Source of the DNA: Amycolatopsis vancoresmycina
Lineage (GTDB): Bacteria; Actinomycetota; Actinomycetes; Mycobacteriales; Pseudonocardiaceae
DNA: 64,000 nucleotides
Direction: 5' to 3'
Assembly: GCF_000716785.1 (NCBI RefSeq)
Contig: NZ_JNYY01000028.1
Coordinates: 56,748 to 120,747 of the forward strand
The notes under the pieces were generated by a model that saw only the letters and a program-made list of their open reading frames with translations, was not told where the DNA came from and searched no databases. The translations under genes and the position numbers were made by a program. The first letter of the stretch is position 1; every line of letters begins with the position of its first letter. Positions 15,820 through 23,670 of this stretch are shown in pieces.

Positions 15820-17118
15820 GTGGAGCAACTGACCCCCGCGAAGGTGACGCCCGCCGACCCGCCGGGTGGCGCGGCCGGTGAAGAGCAAAAGCGGCGTGCG
15901 CTGCGCAAGATGAAGCTGGTCGCGCTGTCGTTCCTGCTCGGCGCGACGCTGGTGTTCCTGCTGACCAGCTGGGCGCAGTCGGCCGGCTGGCCGGGCTGGG
16001 TCGGCTACGTGCGGGCCGCCGCCGAGGCCGGCATGGTCGGCGCGCTGGCCGACTGGTTCGCCGTCACGGCCCTGTTCCGGCACCCGCTCGGGCTGAAGAT
16101 CCCGCACACGGCGATCATCCCGAACAAGAAGGACGCGCTCGGCTCCAGCCTCGGCGACTTCGTCGGCTCGAACTTCCTCTCCGAGGAGGTCGTGCGCGAC
16201 AAGCTCAAGCGCGTCGAGATCGCCCGGCGGCTGGGGGCGTGGCTGGCGCAGGAGGAGAACGCCGAGCGCGTGACGTCCGAGCTGGCCACGGTGGTCCGGG
16301 CGGCCGTTCGCGTCCTCCGCGACGAGGACGTCCAGGCGATCATGGAGCAGGCCGTCGCGCGCCGGATCATCGACAAGCCGTGGGGCCCGCCGCTGGGCAA
16401 GATCCTGCAGGGCGTGTTCGCCGACGGCGCGCACCACAAGCTCGTGGACCTGATGTGCGACCGCGCGTACGAGTGGGTGCGCGACAACCACACGACGATG
16501 CTGCGCGTGGTGTCCGACCGGGCGCCGAGCTGGTCGCCGAAGTTCGTCGACGAGATGCTCGCGGACAAGGTGTACGGCGAGGTGCTGTCCTTCGCGTGGG
16601 CGGTGAAGACCGACGTCAACCACCCGATGCGGCTGGCGCTGGACAAGTTCCTCGGCGAATTCGCCCAGGACCTGCAGACGAACCCGGACGTGATGGCCCG
16701 CGCCGAGCAGGTCAAGGGCCAGATCGTGCACCACGAGGAGGTGCAGCGGCTGATCGGCTCGGCGTGGAGCACGGCGAAGGAGATGCTGCTGACCGCGGCC
16801 GAGGACCCGTCGAGCGAGCTGCGCCGGCGCGTCCGGCTCGGGCTCACGTCGCTCGGGCAGCGGCTGATCTCGGACGACCAGCTGCGCGCGAAGGCCGACG
16901 GCTGGGTCGAGGGGGCCGCCGCGTACCTCGTGAAGAACTACTCACGGGAGATCACCACGATCATCACCGACACGGTCGAGCGGTGGGACGCCGAGGAGAC
17001 GTCCCGCAAGATCGAGCTCCAGGTGGGCCGCGACCTGCAGTTCATCCGGATCAACGGCACGGTGGTGGGCGCGCTCGCCGGGCTCGTCATCTACGCCGTG
17101 GCGGAGCTGCTGTTCTGA
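15820..17118 (+). CDS. DUF445 membrane protein
   Basis: The 432-residue protein has the DUF445 pattern. An N-terminal membrane segment (LVALSFLLGATLVFLLTSWA) is followed by a conserved EAGMVGALADWFAVTALFRHPLGLKIPHTAIIP block. A long helical middle follows, and a C-terminal membrane anchor (VVGALAGLVIYAVAELLF). The function of the family is unknown. The GTG start at 15820 lies 29 bp from the divergent aminotransferase start. Downstream is a DnaA-box cluster. Confidence 0.85.
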   Translation: MEQLTPAKVTPADPPGGAAGEEQKRRALRKMKLVALSFLLGATLVFLLTSWAQSAGWPGWVGYVRAAAEAGMVGALADWFAVTALFRHPLGLKIPHTAIIPNKKDALGSSLGDFVGSNFLSEEVVRDKLKRVEIARRLGAWLAQEENAERVTSELATVVRAAVRVLRDEDVQAIMEQAVARRIIDKPWGPPLGKILQGVFADGAHHKLVDLMCDRAYEWVRDNHTTMLRVVSDRAPSWSPKFVDEMLADKVYGEVLSFAWAVKTDVNHPMRLALDKFLGEFAQDLQTNPDVMARAEQVKGQIVHHEEVQRLIGSAWSTAKEMLLTAAEDPSSELRRRVRLGLTSLGQRLISDDQLRAKADGWVEGAAAYLVKNYSREITTIITDTVERWDAEETSRKIELQVGRDLQFIRINGTVVGALAGLVIYAVAELLF

Positions 17119-17159
17119 GGGCCGTGTCCTATACCACACCTGGGGGAGTTTCAAACCAG

Positions 17160-17296
17160 TTGTCCACAGGAACCTGAGTTATCCCCGGGGTTATCCACAA
17201 CTTTTCACGGTGATGGCCTAACGGCTGTCCACAACGTGTGGGGGCGAGGCCGTCCGGGGCGTGGATATGTGGTGCTTCGTCCCCAAGTTGTCCACA
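17160..17296 (+). promoter_or_regulatory. Cluster of DnaA boxes outside oriC
   Basis: Four DnaA-box 9-mers lie on the same strand: TTGTCCACA (17160-17168), TTATCCACA (17191-17199, exact classical consensus), CTGTCCACA (17225-17233) and TTGTCCACA (17288-17296). A degenerate TTATCCCCG is at 17179-17187. TTGTCCACA is the form preferred in GC-rich actinobacteria. No dnaA, dnaN or AT-rich unwinding element is near, so this is not oriC. It could titrate DnaA or regulate replication timing. Confidence 0.7.
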
Positions 17297-17338
17297 GCCG
17301 TTCGAGGGTCCGCCGCTCGGATGAGGGCCCGTACCCCA

Positions 17339-17468
17339 CCGGACGACACGCGTACCTAGCCGGACGACACGCGTACCTGGCCGGACGACACGGCCGGACC
17401 TCGGTGGGCTCCGGCGTGTCGTCCATCTGGGTACGCGTGTCGTCCGCCTGGGTGCGCGTGTCGGCCGG
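17339..17468. repeat. Inverted array of 21-bp repeats
   Basis: The unit CCGGACGACACGCGTACCTR is repeated directly at 17339-17359 and 17360-17380, with a partial third copy from 17381. From about 17413 to 17468 the same unit recurs in inverted orientation (GTACGCGTGTCGTCC) two to three times. The whole lies between convergent genes and could fold into one long hairpin. It is not a CRISPR array: the units abut with no spacers. Confidence 0.75.
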
Positions 17469-17474
17469 AGCGGG

Positions 17475-17936
17475 TCAGCCCGCCGCCGCGCGGGCGCGCC
17501 AGCCGCGCGCCTTCTCGCGGTTGCCGCAGACGCGCATCGAGCACCACGTGCGCGAGCGGTTGCGCGACTCGTCGTAGAACGCCCACAGGCAGGTGTCGGC
17601 GGGGCAGATCTTCAGCCGGATCCAGTCGCCGCGCACGACCAGCCGCGCGCAGGCCGCGAACACCGCGCCGACGACGTCGTCCGCGACGAGCGCCGGCCCG
17701 TCGTCGGTGAGGGAGATCCGGGTGCCGACGTCGAGGCGGCCGCCGGGCAGCCGCGGGTCGCCGATCGCCGCGCGCAGGGCGTCCCGCGCCGCCCGCGCCT
17801 CGGCGGCCGGGTTGGCCGCCAGTCCGTGCCCGGCCGCCCACCCGTGCCACTGCCCCGGATCTTCGAGCAGGTCAGTGCCCTCTTCGACGTTGACCGTGTT
17901 GAGGAACTCCACCACGAAAGAGGCGTCGGTGTGCAC
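17475..17936 (-). CDS. CGNR zinc-finger protein (second copy)
   Basis: The 153-residue protein has an ABATE-like start (SFVVEFLNTVNVEEGTDLL) and a C-terminal CGNR finger (ICPADTCLWAFYD, then TWCSMRVCGNREKARGW). The GTG at 17936 follows a perfect TACAAT -10 hexamer (minus strand, 17943-17948), so a leaderless transcript is likely. The divergent VOC-family gene is the probable partner. CTAACC (17970-17975) and GGTTA (17993-17997) in the gap repeat the half-sites seen at the other CGNR gene. Confidence 0.8.
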   Translation of the reverse strand: MHTDASFVVEFLNTVNVEEGTDLLEDPGQWHGWAAGHGLAANPAAEARAARDALRAAIGDPRLPGGRLDVGTRISLTDDGPALVADDVVGAVFAACARLVVRGDWIRLKICPADTCLWAFYDESRNRSRTWCSMRVCGNREKARGWRARAAAG

Positions 17937-18019
17937 TTGCCGATTGTACGGCGGTTGCCTCCGGGGGTGCTAACCCACATAATCGCTTCACTGGTTACTC
18001 ATGATCGAAGGGAGCGACG

Positions 18020-18388
18020 ATGAGTGCGGTACCGACCCTGGGCGTGGTGGCCCTCGACTGCCCCGACCCGGTGGCGCTGGCCGAGTTCTACCGCTCGGTG
18101 CTGGACTGGGAAGCGCCCGAAGTGGCCGAGGACGGGCACTGGGTGACGCTGGCCAACCCCGCGGGCGGCGCGGGCATCGCGTTCCAGCGGGTGCCCGACC
18201 ACCGGCCGCCGGCGTGGCCGTCCGCGGAGAACCCGCAGCAGCTGCACCTGGACCTGAACGTGACGGACCTGGAGGCGGCGCACGAGCGCGTGCTCGGCCT
18301 GGGGGCGAAGCTGCTCGACGACAAGCCCGAGACCTTCCGCGTCTACGCCGATCCGGCCGGGCACCCGTTCTGCCTCTGCGCCTGCTGA
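18020..18388 (+). CDS. VOC-family (glyoxalase-like) protein
   Basis: The 122-residue single-domain VOC protein starts VPTLGVVALDCPDPVALAEFY. It has the second beta-alpha-beta repeat QLHLDLNVTDLEAAHERV and ends with YADPAGHPFCLC. Candidate metal ligands (His in LHLD, Glu near the start) are by family analogy. The substrate is unknown. The ATG at 18020 is preceded by GGGAGCGACG. It is divergent from the CGNR gene, which may regulate it. Confidence 0.8.
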   Translation: MSAVPTLGVVALDCPDPVALAEFYRSVLDWEAPEVAEDGHWVTLANPAGGAGIAFQRVPDHRPPAWPSAENPQQLHLDLNVTDLEAAHERVLGLGAKLLDDKPETFRVYADPAGHPFCLCAC

Positions 18389-18413
18389 GGCGTTTTTGCG
18401 TAGGCTCTGCGGT

Positions 18414-18743
18414 GTGATTTGTCCGAAGTGTCAGAACCGGATGCGGACCGTCGACAAGAACGGCATCCACATCGACCAGTGCGAAGGCTGCCGCGGGATC
18501 TTCCTGGACCGCGGCGAGCTCGAGGCGATCGTCGGCGCGGAGAGCTCGTTCTACGGCCACCAGCCGCCGCCCTACCGGGGTCATGCCGACTCGCCACGGC
18601 CCTACCGCGGCGGCTACCCGGACTCCCCGCGGCCGCACCGCGGGTATGCGGACTCGCCGCGGCCGTACCGCGGTGGCCACGCGGACTCCCCGCGCCCGTA
18701 CGGCCACCGCAAGCGCAGCTTCCTCGAGAACCTGTTCGACTGA
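18414..18743 (+). CDS. zf-TFIIB-type protein with DSPRPYRGG repeats
   Basis: The 109-residue protein begins with a zf-TFIIB zinc finger (ICPKCQNRM ... DQCEGCRGIFLDRGELE). The middle is four imperfect copies of a 10-12-residue repeat (HADSPRPYRGG, YPDSPRPHRG, YADSPRPYRGG, HADSPRPYGH). It ends with a short basic tail RKRSFLENLFD, common in this family. The GTG at 18414 is placed 7 nt after a TAGGCT -10-like hexamer. It ends one base before the ATG of the kinase-like gene, so the two are probably co-transcribed. Confidence 0.75.
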   Translation: MICPKCQNRMRTVDKNGIHIDQCEGCRGIFLDRGELEAIVGAESSFYGHQPPPYRGHADSPRPYRGGYPDSPRPHRGYADSPRPYRGGHADSPRPYGHRKRSFLENLFD

Positions 18744-18744
18744 A

Positions 18745-19359
18745 ATGGGTCTCGACCTGCGGATCTGTCCGGCCTGCGGGGAACTGGCCGAACGCCCGGT
18801 GGTCACCGGCGCGGTCGTCGCGTGCGCGAAGTGCGGGCACGAGTGGCCGTTCCGGAAGCTGCCGCTGTTCGCGCTGACCGGGCCGAGCGGCGCGGGGAAG
18901 TCGACGATGGGCCCGCTGCTGGCCGAGCGGTTCGGCGGCGACGTCGTGGTGCTGGACCAGGACGTCCTCTGGATCGACGCCCTGCGCGACGCCGTCACGT
19001 CGTTCCGCTCGGTCTGGCTGCGGATGGCGGCGATGCTGCACCAGAACGGCCGCCCGGTCGTGCTGTGCGGGACGGTGGCGCCGCCGGAGTTCGAGCCGTT
19101 GCCGGAGCGCGCGTTCTTCAGCGACATCCACTACCTGGCCCTGGTCGGGTCGCCGGCGTCGCTGCGCGCCCGGCTGCGGGCACGGCCGGTCTGGCGGGAG
19201 TGGGACGAGGAGCGGATCGACGAGATGCTGGAGTTCAACGACTGGCTCCGGAAGTCGGCGCCGGCCCTCGGCGTCGACGTCTTCGACACCACGGACGTCT
19301 CCCGGGTGGAGACGGCCGACCACGTCGAGCGGTGGATCCGCGCGCGGCTGCCTAGGTGA
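18745..19359 (+). CDS. P-loop kinase-like ATPase with N-terminal zinc ribbon
   Basis: The 204-residue protein combines a Cys4 zinc ribbon (ICPACGE ... VACAKCGHEW, residues 7-34) with a P-loop NTPase of the small-molecule kinase type. Walker A is GPSGAGKST. A VVLDQDVLW segment follows, and a basic lid-like region (RLRARPVWREWDEERIDEM). It resembles adenylate/nucleoside kinase-like proteins, but the substrate is not evident. The pairing of two zinc-ribbon proteins in tandem is notable. It overlaps the convergent methyltransferase by 8 bp. Confidence 0.7.
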   Translation: MGLDLRICPACGELAERPVVTGAVVACAKCGHEWPFRKLPLFALTGPSGAGKSTMGPLLAERFGGDVVVLDQDVLWIDALRDAVTSFRSVWLRMAAMLHQNGRPVVLCGTVAPPEFEPLPERAFFSDIHYLALVGSPASLRARLRARPVWREWDEERIDEMLEFNDWLRKSAPALGVDVFDTTDVSRVETADHVERWIRARLPR

Positions 19360-20500
19360 GCGGCCAGGCGCGGCCGTCCGGGGCGTCGAGCCAGAACTCC
19401 TGGCGGTCGCCGGTCACCGTCAGCCCGAACCGGTCGCGGTCCGGCTTGCCCAGCTCGCACCACTCGACGTAGGCCGCCTCGGCGACTTCCCACAGCGCGC
19501 GTGGCCCGCCCTGCGCCACCTCGTCGGCGCCGCCGCGCTTGCGGTGGCGGACCCACGAGCCGTCCGGGTGGACCAGGGCGACGCCCGGCGCTTCGTGGTC
19601 GCCGCTTTCGCGCACCGGCCGGACCCCGGGCAGCGCCAGGCCCGCGAAGAACTCGAACTGGCGGCGGGGCTGGAGCACCGCCGACATCGGCAGCCGCGTC
19701 TGCTCCCAGTCACCGCGCGACGGCATCGGCAACGGGCTCGTCTCCGGCAGCCGATGCGCGCGAAGCGGCATGAAGCGGCCGTCGCGCGCCAGGACGCGGC
19801 CCTGGGCGTCGCCGTCTTCGCCGACGACCAGCCGGACCAGCCCGGCGCCGATCGGGCGGTTCAGCGTCGTCACGACCAGCCCGCCCGGTTTCGTCTGCGC
19901 CAGCCAGGCCGGCGGGATCCGCGACACCGAAGCCGTGCACAGCACCCGGTCGAAGACGGTGCCGGCCGGGAAGCCGAGCGCGCCGTCGCCCACCGCGCAC
20001 ACCGGGTGGTACCCCGCCGCGGCCAGCCGCTCGCGCGCCGTCGCGACGATGCCGGCGTCGATGTCCACTGTGGACACCTGCCCGGCGCCGCAGCGGTGGC
20101 TCAGCAGGGCGGCGTTGTACCCGGTGCCGGTGCCGATCTCGAGCACGCACTGCCCGTCGCGCACCCGCAGCTCCTCGAGCATGATCGCCATGATCGACGG
20201 CATGCTGGACGAGCTCGTCGGCGTGCCCGCCACCGGGCCGGTGCGGCGCGCGAGCTCCCAGCGGTCCGGGTCGTCGTCCAGCTGCGTCACCAGGACGTCG
20301 CGGGAGTAGACGGTCTCCAGCCAGCCCGGGTCGCCGCGGTCGACCGCCGCCCACAGCCCGCCCGCCGGCACGAAGAACCGCGGCAGGAAGACGTGCCGGG
20401 GGACCGCGCGGAAGGCGGCGACCCACTCCGGGGCGTGCAGGACGTCCTCGTCGAGCAGGTGCTCGACGAGCCGCCGCCGCAGCCGGGCCGAGCGCGTCAT
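19352..20500 (-). CDS. PCMT-like SAM methyltransferase
   Basis: The 382-residue protein has an N-terminal protein-isoaspartate-methyltransferase-like domain. RAVPRHVFLPRF is followed by SMPSIMAIMLEEL and the SAM motif VLEIGTGTGYNAALL. The C-terminal 150 residues are an extra domain seen in actinobacterial PCMT-like enzymes, some of which act in peptide maturation. No precursor peptide or ATP-grasp gene is near, so the repair role or another target remains open. The ATG at 20498-20500 starts MTRSARLRRRLVEHLL. Confidence 0.8.
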   Translation of the reverse strand: MTRSARLRRRLVEHLLDEDVLHAPEWVAAFRAVPRHVFLPRFFVPAGGLWAAVDRGDPGWLETVYSRDVLVTQLDDDPDRWELARRTGPVAGTPTSSSSMPSIMAIMLEELRVRDGQCVLEIGTGTGYNAALLSHRCGAGQVSTVDIDAGIVATARERLAAAGYHPVCAVGDGALGFPAGTVFDRVLCTASVSRIPPAWLAQTKPGGLVVTTLNRPIGAGLVRLVVGEDGDAQGRVLARDGRFMPLRAHRLPETSPLPMPSRGDWEQTRLPMSAVLQPRRQFEFFAGLALPGVRPVRESGDHEAPGVALVHPDGSWVRHRKRGGADEVAQGGPRALWEVAEAAYVEWCELGKPDRDRFGLTVTGDRQEFWLDAPDGRAWPLT

Positions 20501-20535
20501 GGCACCACGGTAGCGGTGCGCATCACACCCGATGG

Positions 20536-20556
20536 TTGCAAGCAGGGTGCTTGCAA
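20536..20556. promoter_or_regulatory. Inverted repeat upstream of XRE/hbhA operon
   Basis: TTGCAAGC (20536-20543) and GCTTGCAA (20549-20556) are perfect arms with a 5-bp spacer, lying 50 bp upstream of the XRE gene. This is a plausible autoregulatory site for the XRE protein. Confidence 0.6.
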
Positions 20557-20605
20557 TAGCTAGCACTCGCGCGTACCGTCGATGGTGTCGCGAGGAGGTG
20601 ACCGG

Positions 20606-21046
20606 ATGACGGAGACCGGTGGGACGTCAGGATCCGGCAGTCCCATGGAAAAGGTCGCGGACATCGCTTCCGACATCGGCGAGTACATCCGCCAGCAGCG
20701 CAACACCGCGAAGATTTCGTTGCGCCAGCTGTCGAAGCTCGCCGGCGTGTCCAACCCGTACCTGAGCCAGATCGAGCGCGGGGTCCGCAAGCCCAGCGCG
20801 GAGATCCTGCAGCAGATCGCCAAGGGCCTGCGCATTTCGGCGGAAGCGCTGTACGTGCAGGCCGGGATCCTCGACCTGCCGACCGGCGGGCCGGTGGGCG
20901 ACGCGATCCGCGCCGACGCCGAGCTGACCGAACGGCAGAAGCAGGTCCTGCTCGACGTCTACGAGTCCTTCCGCCGGGAGAACGCCGCGGCACGGCCGGC
21001 CGCCGCTCCCGCCCCAGCCACGAACCACACCGAGGAGTCAGCATGA
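20606..21046 (+). CDS. XRE-family regulator (Rv0474-like)
   Basis: The 146-residue protein has a Cro/C1 helix-turn-helix (ISLRQLSKLAGVSNPYLSQI) followed by RGVRKPSAEILQQIAKGL. A TERQKQVLLDVYESF helix and an Ala/Pro-rich tail follow. The ATG at 20606 follows a strong GAGGAGGTG site. Its position directly before an HbhA-like gene and a DUF2516 gene matches M. tuberculosis Rv0474-Rv0476. The TGA overlaps the hbhA ATG (ATGA), so the two are coupled. Confidence 0.85.
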   Translation: MTETGGTSGSGSPMEKVADIASDIGEYIRQQRNTAKISLRQLSKLAGVSNPYLSQIERGVRKPSAEILQQIAKGLRISAEALYVQAGILDLPTGGPVGDAIRADAELTERQKQVLLDVYESFRRENAAARPAAAPAPATNHTEESA

Positions 21047-21732
21047 CCACGCCCAAGACCGAAGACGTGAAGAAGGCCGTCACCACGGCCCTCGACCAGG
21101 TCCGCACCCCGCTGCTCGCCGCGCTCGGCGCCGGCAACCTGGCCACCCACGCCGTCACCGACGCCGTGGCGAAGGCCAAGGAGAACGTGACCAAGAGCGG
21201 CGAGGTGGCCCGCAAGAACCTGCAGGAGCTGCCGACCGACGTCGAGAGCCTCCGCGAGAAGCTGGACCCGGCCGAGCTGCGCAAGGTCATCGACGAGTAC
21301 ACCGAGGCCGCGCTGAAGCTGTACAACAAGCTGGCCGAGTCGGGCGAGCAGGCGTGGGACAAGATCGCCGCGCAGCCGCAGGTGAAGAAGGCCATCGAGC
21401 AGCTGGAAGAGGCGCTGACCACCGCGCAGGGCCAGGTCGAGGACGTCACGACCGAGGTCCGCGAGCGCGTCGACGGCGTGCTGGCGAAGGTGACCAAGCG
21501 CACCCGCTCGGCCGGCGAGAAGACCGCCCGCAAGGTGACCGAGGTCGCCGGCGAAGCGGCCGACGCCATCGAGGAGCTGGGTGATGACGTCGCCCACGAG
21601 ACCCGTTCGGCCAGCCGCCGCGTCGCGAACAAGACGGCCCCGAAGACGGCCGCCCCGGCCCGCCGCACCACGACGTCGAGCACCACGAGCGCCGCCGCGA
21701 AGAAGCCGGCCGCGCCGAAGACCGACAAGTGA
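21043..21732 (+). CDS. hbhA: Heparin-binding haemagglutinin-like protein
   Basis: The 229-residue protein is almost wholly helical, with a predicted coiled-coil core (residues about 1-190). It has a lysine/alanine/threonine-rich C-terminal tail (AAAKKPAAPKTDK) of the kind that binds heparin in M. tuberculosis HbhA. No signal peptide is present, as in the mycobacterial protein. A surface or lipid-body role is possible in a soil actinomycete; adhesion is not implied. Gene order XRE-hbhA-DUF2516 supports orthology. A GC-rich hairpin terminator follows. Confidence 0.8.
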   Translation: MTTPKTEDVKKAVTTALDQVRTPLLAALGAGNLATHAVTDAVAKAKENVTKSGEVARKNLQELPTDVESLREKLDPAELRKVIDEYTEAALKLYNKLAESGEQAWDKIAAQPQVKKAIEQLEEALTTAQGQVEDVTTEVRERVDGVLAKVTKRTRSAGEKTARKVTEVAGEAADAIEELGDDVAHETRSASRRVANKTAPKTAAPARRTTTSSTTSAAAKKPAAPKTDK

Positions 21733-21746
21733 CAACGCCGTGAACT

Positions 21747-21784
21747 CCCGGCCCCGTCACCGGACCCCCGGTGGCGGGGCCGGG
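21747..21784 (+). terminator. GC-rich hairpin after hbhA
   Basis: CCCGGCCCCGTCACCGG (from 21747) pairs with CCGGTGGCGGGGCCGGG (to 21784/21785) with one G-T pair and a short loop. It lies 15 bp after the hbhA stop. A run of Ts is weak, as usual in this GC range. Confidence 0.6.
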
Positions 21785-21816
21785 GTCGTTCGGGTGGTTT
21801 GCCGTAAGCTGTCGCT

Positions 21817-22110
21817 GTGCTAGTCGCCATCTGGATCCTCAATGTCATCCACTGGGGCAGCGCGCTGGTCGGGCTTTTCGCCTTCGTGCACGCGCTGCTC
21901 CAGCGCGCCGACGCGTACTCGGCAGCCGACCGCAAGACCAAGCCGATCTGGATGCTGATCACCGGCGGCGCAACCCTCGCCATGGCGCTGTTCAGCGTGA
22001 TGGGCCCGGGGATGATCTTCTGGGTGCCGGCGATGGCGGCGGTGCTGGTCTACATCGTGGACGTCCGCCCGAAGCTGATCGAGGTCCAGCGCGGCGGCTC
22101 CAGCTGGTAG
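21817..22110 (+). CDS. DUF2516 membrane protein (Rv0476-like)
   Basis: The 97-residue protein has three hydrophobic segments (IWILNVIHWGSALVGLFAFV, IWMLITGGATLAMALF, MIFWVPAMAAVLVYIVDV) and a short polar tail. It fits DUF2516, a family conserved next to hbhA in mycobacteria. The GTG start at 21817 is 6 nt after TAAGCT, suggesting a leaderless message. Function unknown. Confidence 0.8.
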   Translation: MLVAIWILNVIHWGSALVGLFAFVHALLQRADAYSAADRKTKPIWMLITGGATLAMALFSVMGPGMIFWVPAMAAVLVYIVDVRPKLIEVQRGGSSW

Positions 22111-22123
22111 TTAGGCTGGCGGG

Positions 22124-22666
22124 GTGACCTGGACCATTGCCGGGAGCCTCACCGTCGTTCCCGCCCCCACGCGTACTGACCTGCTCGCCGAGCCCGTCGC
22201 CAAGGCCCTGGCCGCGCTCGCCGACCCGGACGCCGTCGGCGTCGCCGGGATCGACCCGGCCCTCGCCGACACGGCCGCCTTCTGCGAGACCTACGGCTCG
22301 CCGCTCGAAGCGTCGGCGAACTGCGTTGTCGTCTCCGGCAAGCGCGCGGGCGAAGTCCGCTTCGCGGCCGCGCTCGTGCTCGCGACCACCCGCGCCGACG
22401 TCAACGGCGTCGTCAAACGCCGTCTCGACGTCCGCAAGGCGTCGTTCGCGCCGATGGACGAAGCCGTCTCCCTGACCGGGATGGAGTACGGCGGCATCAC
22501 GCCGGTCGGCCTGCCCGCCGAGTGGCCGATCCTGATCGACCGGCGCGTCGCCGACGCTCCCGAGCTCGTCATCGGCAGCGGGATCCGCGGCAGCAAGCTG
22601 CTGATCTCCGGCGCCGCACTGGCCGCGCTGCCCGGCGCCGAGGTCGTCGAGGACCTCGCCCGGTGA
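22124..22666 (+). CDS. YbaK/EbsC-like aminoacyl-tRNA editing domain protein
   Basis: The 180-residue protein has the YbaK fold signatures: the segment NCVVVSGKRAG, a central RKASFAPMDEAVSLTGMEYGGITPVGLP and a terminal IGSGIRGSKLLISG. Family members deacylate mis-charged tRNAs or bind small aminoacyl substrates; the conserved Lys of the active site may be the one in VRKASF. The GTG at 22124 lies 7 nt after TAGGCT. It starts a four-gene operon with an OCD-like gene, a HAL-like gene and a CadD-like gene. Confidence 0.8.
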   Translation: MTWTIAGSLTVVPAPTRTDLLAEPVAKALAALADPDAVGVAGIDPALADTAAFCETYGSPLEASANCVVVSGKRAGEVRFAAALVLATTRADVNGVVKRRLDVRKASFAPMDEAVSLTGMEYGGITPVGLPAEWPILIDRRVADAPELVIGSGIRGSKLLISGAALAALPGAEVVEDLAR

Positions 22667-23670
22667 CGTCCGTCTGGCTCCGGTACCTGACCGGCGCCGA
22701 CATCGACTCGCTCGGTGTCACGGACGCCGACATCGTCGGCGCGGTCGAGGACGTCCTCGCCGACCACGGCCGCGGCCAGGTCGTCTTCGAGCCGCGTACG
22801 CACCTCGTGCCGGACAACGGCGGCAAAGGCCACTTCAACATCCTTCGCGGCCACCTGTCCGCGAAGCAGGTCAGTGGCGTGAAGGTCGTCGGTGACTTCG
22901 TGGGGAACTTCGAACGGGGCCTCCCTTCGGAAATGGCGTTGATCCTGCTGCTGGACCCGGACACCGGCATGCCGCGGGCGATCGTCGACGGCACGATGAT
23001 CACCGAGGCCCGCACCGGCGCGATGACCGCCGTCGGCGCGAAGTACCTGGCCCGCCCGGACTCCCGGGTGCTCGGGCACATCGGTGCCCGCGGGACCGCC
23101 TGGTGGAACGTCGTGCTGCTGGACTCCTTGTTCGACTTCGCCGAGATCCGCGTGACCAGCAAGCGCCCGGAGTCCCGCGAGGACTTCGGCCGGCGGCTGT
23201 CCGAACGGCTCGGCAAGGACGTCCGCGTCTGCGTCACGGCCGAGGAAACCCTGGACGGCGCGGACATCCAGGTCGAGGCCTCCCGGCTGGTCGAACCCGA
23301 ACCGCTGGTGCGGCGCGAGTTCCTCCGGCCGGGCACCTTCCTGGTGCCCTACGGCACGATCAGCGCGCTCGAGCTCACGCTGCTCGAGGACATCGACAAG
23401 GTCGTGGTCGACGACTGGCGCGAATCGCGGTCCGGCAACCCGCGGTTCGGCGCCCTGCGCCCGCAGCTCAACGCCGGCCTCCTCACCGAGGACAACGTCC
23501 ACGCCGAGATCGGCGACGTCGTGGCCGGGAAGAAGCCGGGTCGCGAGCACGACACCGAACGGATCCTGTTCTGGCACCGCGGACTGTCCACAACGGACGT
23601 TGCGGTGGCCGACATGATCCTCGCCCGTGCCGAGGCTTCCGGCGTCGGCACCATGCTGCCGTACCGATGA
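22663..23670 (+). CDS. Ornithine-cyclodeaminase/mu-crystallin-family protein
   Basis: This 335-residue NAD(P)-binding protein belongs to the OCD/mu-crystallin family. VVGDFVGNFERGLPSEMALILLLD is characteristic, DGTMITEARTGAMTAVGAKYLA is the family core, and HIGARGTAWWNVVLLDSL occupies the dinucleotide-binding position. Close relatives carry the database name tyramine oxidase subunit B, but biochemical support for that here is nil. The GTG overlaps the YbaK stop by 4 bp and the stop overlaps the HAL-like ATG by 4 bp. It may use or supply an imine or amino acid handled by its neighbour. Confidence 0.75.
   Translation: MTSVWLRYLTGADIDSLGVTDADIVGAVEDVLADHGRGQVVFEPRTHLVPDNGGKGHFNILRGHLSAKQVSGVKVVGDFVGNFERGLPSEMALILLLDPDTGMPRAIVDGTMITEARTGAMTAVGAKYLARPDSRVLGHIGARGTAWWNVVLLDSLFDFAEIRVTSKRPESREDFGRRLSERLGKDVRVCVTAEETLDGADIQVEASRLVEPEPLVRREFLRPGTFLVPYGTISALELTLLEDIDKVVVDDWRESRSGNPRFGALRPQLNAGLLTEDNVHAEIGDVVAGKKPGREHDTERILFWHRGLSTTDVAVADMILARAEASGVGTMLPYR

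Noticed and set aside
17160..17296. oriC
   Set aside because: No dnaA, dnaN, gyrB, parAB or AT-rich unwinding region is near, and only four or five boxes are present.
17339..17468. CRISPR array
   Set aside because: Repeats abut directly with no unique spacers and half are inverted; no cas genes.
18580..18715. CRISPR-like short repeats
   Set aside because: They are in-frame coding repeats of DSPRPYRG within the zf-TFIIB protein.
19352..20500. Peptide-maturation (RiPP) methyltransferase cluster
   Set aside because: The PCMT-like protein resembles such enzymes, but no ATP-grasp or precursor peptide gene is nearby.
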